Positions 60,955-64,000 of a stretch of 64,000 nt of DNA are shown here, in pieces. How positions within the stretch are numbered: the stretch's first letter is position 1; every line of letters begins with the position of its first letter. The DNA comes from JAOZTV01 sp965371805 (lineage in GTDB: Bacteria > Acidobacteriota > Aminicenantia > UBA2199). The position numbers were made by a program, and so were the translations under genes. The stretch is taken from contig CBDUZW010000001.1 in assembly GCA_965371805.1 (NCBI GenBank), forward strand, positions 62,001 through 126,000. Direction: 5' to 3'. Below the pieces are notes generated by a model. The model did no database searches. It was given only the letters and a program-made list of their open reading frames with translations, and was not told the origin of the DNA.

Positions 60955-63834
60955 ATGGTAGATTTTAGTTTAGAAAAAAACATATCTGCTGAATTAGATC
61001 TGGAAGAACCAAGAGAGAGGTACCTTTCCCTAAAAAGAAAAAACATTAAAGATATAATTCTAGAAAACTATGAACTTATAGAGCTTATCGGAAAGGGTGG
61101 ATTCGGAATTGTTTTTAAGGCATACAGCAGGATACAGAAAAAATATGTTGCTCTTAAGTTTCTTGATCCGGAAACAACATCAAGAGAAGATTCATTTAAA
61201 AGGGTGATCAGGGAAATCAATAATGCTCAGAATATTAAAGACAAGAGGATAGTCAGTATATACTCAATTGAAAAATGGGATGGAATTATTTTTCTTGTAA
61301 TGGAACTTTATGAGGGCGAGACCTTAAGGGATATTTTGTTGAGAAAAGAATATTGTTCCTGGGAAGAGTTTAAACCTGTATATCTAGATATTATAGGCAG
61401 TGTAAAGGTTCTTCATGACAATAATATTGTTCATAGGGATATGAAGCCATCAAATATATTTATAACAGAAGAAAAGCAGGTCGTACTACTTGACTTTGGA
61501 CTTTCGAAAAAACTGGACGAAAATAATGTAACACTCACAACCGATAAAATGCTTGGAACAATTGCATATATGTCCCCTGAACAGCTTAATCCAAATGAAA
61601 ATAAAGATCATAGATCAGATATATATCAATTAGGTTTGATACTGTATGAATCAATATATGGAAAACTCCCATACGAAGGTGATACCGCAAGCATCATGGT
61701 AAAAAAACTATATAATAAACCTGATTTCCCTACTCTTGAAAATTCTAAACTCCCAAAATATCTTCATTTCGGGATTGGGAAGGCGCTTGAGAGAGAACCG
61801 GTTAACAGGTTTAAATCAACCTCTGAGATGATTGAATATTTTGAAAAGGAACACTACCCATTTCTTGGAAAAACGATCCAAAGAATCAAGAAAAAACCTA
61901 AAACGAGTTTCTTTATACTATTAATTTTTATCCTCTCAATATTATTTACAGGATCCTTCATAAAAAACAACTCAAAATTTGACAGTATTGAACATATGGG
62001 CACCAAACTGAAGGCTTATAACCCATACGGATTTAAATTATGGGAAAGGGATTTTGCACCCAATAAGATTTCCAGGTCTGTTAAAACACATATCTTACCA
62101 AACGGAATTAGTAGTGAATATGACAATTTCTCATCTGAATTGGTTGCTGAAGTTTTTTTGAACAGCCCTAAACTAAAAATATTTTCTCAAAATAAATCCA
62201 TTCGAGATGAGACAGACGACAATCAATATGTTATTTTAAATTCTAAAGGAGAACAGTTATCAAAATTCAGTTTCTCTCAAAAATTCTTTTATAATAAATT
62301 TTTTGATTTTTCAAGACGATTTTATATAACAGATTATAACTCGATCGATATAGATAATGACGGGATCAAAGAAACCTTCATGCGCATCCGTCATGCCGGC
62401 ACCATGTACCCATCCGCTTTTGTATATAAAGAAAGAAACCTGTTCAGAAGTTTTACAAATCCCGGAGCGATTCATCGTTATTGGTATATTTATAAAAAAG
62501 ATAAGAGAAGAATCTTTTTACTTAACGGGAGAAATAACTTGATCTGCCATTTGGATTTTATTGCAGAAATAAATCTGAATAATGATAATATATTTGGCAT
62601 CCCCAATTTTCAGTCATATACAAAACAGGATATCAACAGTTTTCTTGTTTTTTTTCCAACCAATTCAAATGTAGTGAATATAAGATGGAAGGACAAAGGT
62701 GAAATGGAATTTGTGGATTCAAGAACAAATGACAGGATCCTGATCAAAAGAAATAATGAATTGGTCGTTGACAATGGATTTGAAAAACGAACATATATCG
62801 ATAGACCGAATATACTTCATAAAGCATATTCCTTAATTAATACAGCATATAAGGAAAAAAACAAATATTATAATCTTGATAATGCATATGAAGCGATTTG
62901 TAAAGTATTCAAACTGCCTATACAAAATCCATATCTGATTTCAGCATTCTATTACCTTAAAGGAGATATTGAAATTTCCTTAGGGGATTTTAAAAATGGT
63001 AAAAAAAGTCTTGAGCTATCTTTAAAAAAATATCCTGGCAATACAGATTCAATTCAAAGACTCAGTGAAATCGATTTTTTAAATGGAAAATTTAATGAGG
63101 CGATCAAGTACGTTAAAAAATTACAGGATTCAGGCACCTGGTTCTGGGGACTGACCAATGGAAACGGGCTATTTATATTTTATTGCACCCTTTCAAATGG
63201 TGACTTTATATCTGCAAAAGAGTTCAGCGATGGAAAACTTAACTCAGATACAGATAAAAATGGTTCCGAAAAAACCATTTTCTCCATTTTGAGGAGTATC
63301 TATAAGATTTTTAAGGGAGAGTATAATTCATCCAAGGCCCTGTTGACCTCTATCGAAAACAACCACTTTGATCTCTTTACGGTTCCTGAGTTCAGACTGT
63401 TTCATGCCAGGGCAATTTTACTGGATCACCTGATCAACAATAAAAGTACAAGAACTGAACTAAAAAAATCCCGTTTTTATTTCAGGGATCTAAAGCTCAA
63501 TACATACAGCTATACTCATTTCTGTACTATTTCTGAACTATATTTGGGATTATTGAATAATAACCGTGAGTTTAAAGTATCAGATATTGAATTAAAATTA
63601 AAATCATCTTTTGACTATATAATTAAAAAAAGTAAGGGAGATTTTTTTACAAAATTCTGGCTATTTTATGACAGCTATATTTATGCTACTGCAATGGAAA
63701 AGTTGAATAATAATTCTGAGGCATTAAGAGGGTATAAAGCATGTATTAAAGCCAATCCTCATACTGATCTTGCAAAGAGATCTAAAAATTTAATAGAGCA
63801 ATTAGAATTAAAGAAAAAAGATAGAGCAGGCTAG
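60955..63834 (+). CDS. membrane Ser/Thr protein kinase with C-terminal sensor and TPR regions
   Basis: A 959-residue protein. Kinase domain about 38-300: glycine loop GKGGFGIVF, VALKFL (the ATP lysine), HRDMKPSN (about 159), DFGLS (about 180), GTIAYMSPEQL and SDIYQLGLILYE. A transmembrane helix lies at about 318-338 (FFILLIFILSILFTGSFI). The extracytoplasmic part (about 340-620) has IDIDNDGIKETF, an FG-GAP-like calcium loop. Residues 630-955 are TPR-like helices (SAFYYLKGDIEISLGDFKNGKKSLE). It is a PknB-type eukaryotic-like kinase with a large periplasmic part; the ligand is unknown. The ATG follows GGAGGAATAAAGG. It stands alone, after the terminator. Confidence 0.88.
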   Translation: MVDFSLEKNISAELDLEEPRERYLSLKRKNIKDIILENYELIELIGKGGFGIVFKAYSRIQKKYVALKFLDPETTSREDSFKRVIREINNAQNIKDKRIVSIYSIEKWDGIIFLVMELYEGETLRDILLRKEYCSWEEFKPVYLDIIGSVKVLHDNNIVHRDMKPSNIFITEEKQVVLLDFGLSKKLDENNVTLTTDKMLGTIAYMSPEQLNPNENKDHRSDIYQLGLILYESIYGKLPYEGDTASIMVKKLYNKPDFPTLENSKLPKYLHFGIGKALEREPVNRFKSTSEMIEYFEKEHYPFLGKTIQRIKKKPKTSFFILLIFILSILFTGSFIKNNSKFDSIEHMGTKLKAYNPYGFKLWERDFAPNKISRSVKTHILPNGISSEYDNFSSELVAEVFLNSPKLKIFSQNKSIRDETDDNQYVILNSKGEQLSKFSFSQKFFYNKFFDFSRRFYITDYNSIDIDNDGIKETFMRIRHAGTMYPSAFVYKERNLFRSFTNPGAIHRYWYIYKKDKRRIFLLNGRNNLICHLDFIAEINLNNDNIFGIPNFQSYTKQDINSFLVFFPTNSNVVNIRWKDKGEMEFVDSRTNDRILIKRNNELVVDNGFEKRTYIDRPNILHKAYSLINTAYKEKNKYYNLDNAYEAICKVFKLPIQNPYLISAFYYLKGDIEISLGDFKNGKKSLELSLKKYPGNTDSIQRLSEIDFLNGKFNEAIKYVKKLQDSGTWFWGLTNGNGLFIFYCTLSNGDFISAKEFSDGKLNSDTDKNGSEKTIFSILRSIYKIFKGEYNSSKALLTSIENNHFDLFTVPEFRLFHARAILLDHLINNKSTRTELKKSRFYFRDLKLNTYSYTHFCTISELYLGLLNNNREFKVSDIELKLKSSFDYIIKKSKGDFFTKFWLFYDSYIYATAMEKLNNNSEALRGYKACIKANPHTDLAKRSKNLIEQLELKKKDRAG

Positions 63835-63846
63835 AAAAACCTGCTC
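63824..63846 (-). terminator. terminator of the gene at the window end
   Basis: GAGCAGG and CCTGCTC pair around a nine-base loop. On the minus strand, TATCTTTTTTC follows. It overlaps the last codons of the kinase gene and terminates the convergent gene at 63861. Confidence 0.65.
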
Positions 63847-63860
63847 AAATTAATGAATCT

Positions 63861-64000
63861 TTATCCCTGTGGTCCTGCTAATGCTTCACTAACATTATAA
63901 CCTTTTGGAACCTCGAAATAACTTTTTGGAAATTTCTTTGATACTATATTTTCCATAGTTGTTGTAGTTACAATCTCACTTTTAACCTTACCCTTTTTAT
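63861..64000 (-). CDS. C-terminal end of a DUF4412-like gene (cut by window edge)
   Basis: The minus strand is open from the window edge to a TAA at 63861-63863. The last 46 codons include KKFPKSYFEVPKGYNVSEAL. The FEVPKGY ending is typical of DUF4412-type exported proteins, which bind or measure something in the periplasm. Too little is present for a firm name. A terminator hairpin follows at 63824-63846. Confidence 0.5.
   Translation of the reverse strand, partial: KKGKVKSEIVTTTTMENIVSKKFPKSYFEVPKGYNVSEALAGPQG

Noticed and set aside
1..64000. tRNA, rRNA, CRISPR or prophage
   Set aside because: Intergenic regions were read on both strands; no cloverleaf, no rRNA text, no regularly spaced direct repeats and no phage structural genes were seen.

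Overview
The window is AT-rich chromosomal DNA from a Gram-negative (diderm) bacterium that probably lives without oxygen. A BamD lipoprotein, several small secreted or beta-barrel-like proteins and many exported lipoproteins point to an outer membrane. A fused NfnAB-like flavin oxidoreductase set, a degenerate [FeFe]-hydrogenase-like protein, a probable PPi-dependent phosphofructokinase and diaminopropionate ammonia-lyase suggest fermentative metabolism. The TRAP system has the TatT-TatP-TatQM layout known from Treponema. Combined with secreted 6-bladed propeller proteins, SBBP propellers, a DUF6677 protein and TPR-rich Ser/Thr kinase and sigma-54 regulators, this fits an uncultured deep lineage such as Aminicenantes/Acidobacteriota or a spirochaete relative. 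The phylum cannot be fixed from this window. No rRNA, tRNA, CRISPR array, intact insertion sequence or prophage was seen.

Layout. 1-5.3 kb: 5' part of a UvrD/PcrA helicase gene, a DUF1566 protein, and a minus-strand operon thiG-thiH-MOSC-propeller. 5.3-11 kb: a small barrel-like protein, a 908-residue SBBP seven-bladed propeller, then trpS and pfk. 11-14.3 kb: a disturbed locus with a full propeller gene, an esterase-TPR gene and two opposed propeller gene fragments. 14.4-21.7 kb: a DUF4388/TPR protein with an exact 26-residue tandem repeat, a three-repeat secreted protein of unknown function, and the TRAP operon. 21.8-26.4 kb: a NeuB/SpsE-type synthase, DUF6677 protein, tiny membrane protein, dpaL and a PepSY-type membrane protein. 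26.4-33 kb: a decayed copy of the relA 3' end, a codon-atypical M1 peptidase, intact relA/spoT and a C69 dipeptidase. 33-36 kb: a YheO/DauR-type regulator, ornithine cyclodeaminase-like protein and aminotransferase. 36-44 kb (minus strand): rplS-rnhB-TPR protein-sigma-54 activator. 44-52 kb: smc, vapBC, bamD, rpe, PASTA and PDZ proteins. 52.5-58.2 kb: the six-gene redox module. 58-64 kb: two unknown envelope proteins, a secreted TPR protein, a membrane Ser/Thr kinase with TPRs, and the 3' end of a DUF4412-like gene.

The most interesting unit is 52,492-58,156. There, NfnA/SudB-like and GltA/NfnB-like subunits (the latter with an extra N-terminal zinc-ribbon region), a separate zinc-ribbon protein, a DRTGG protein, a DRTGG-HATPase fusion and a [FeFe]-hydrogenase-like protein without the canonical active-site motifs form one tight operon. 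I read it as a redox sensing and electron-transfer module. Several monocistronic genes (1273, 21830, 22904, probably 16294) have a -10 box directly before the ATG and no Shine-Dalgarno site, which suggests leaderless transcripts. Start codons were re-chosen from ribosome-binding sites where the longest frame began at an implausible alternative codon.
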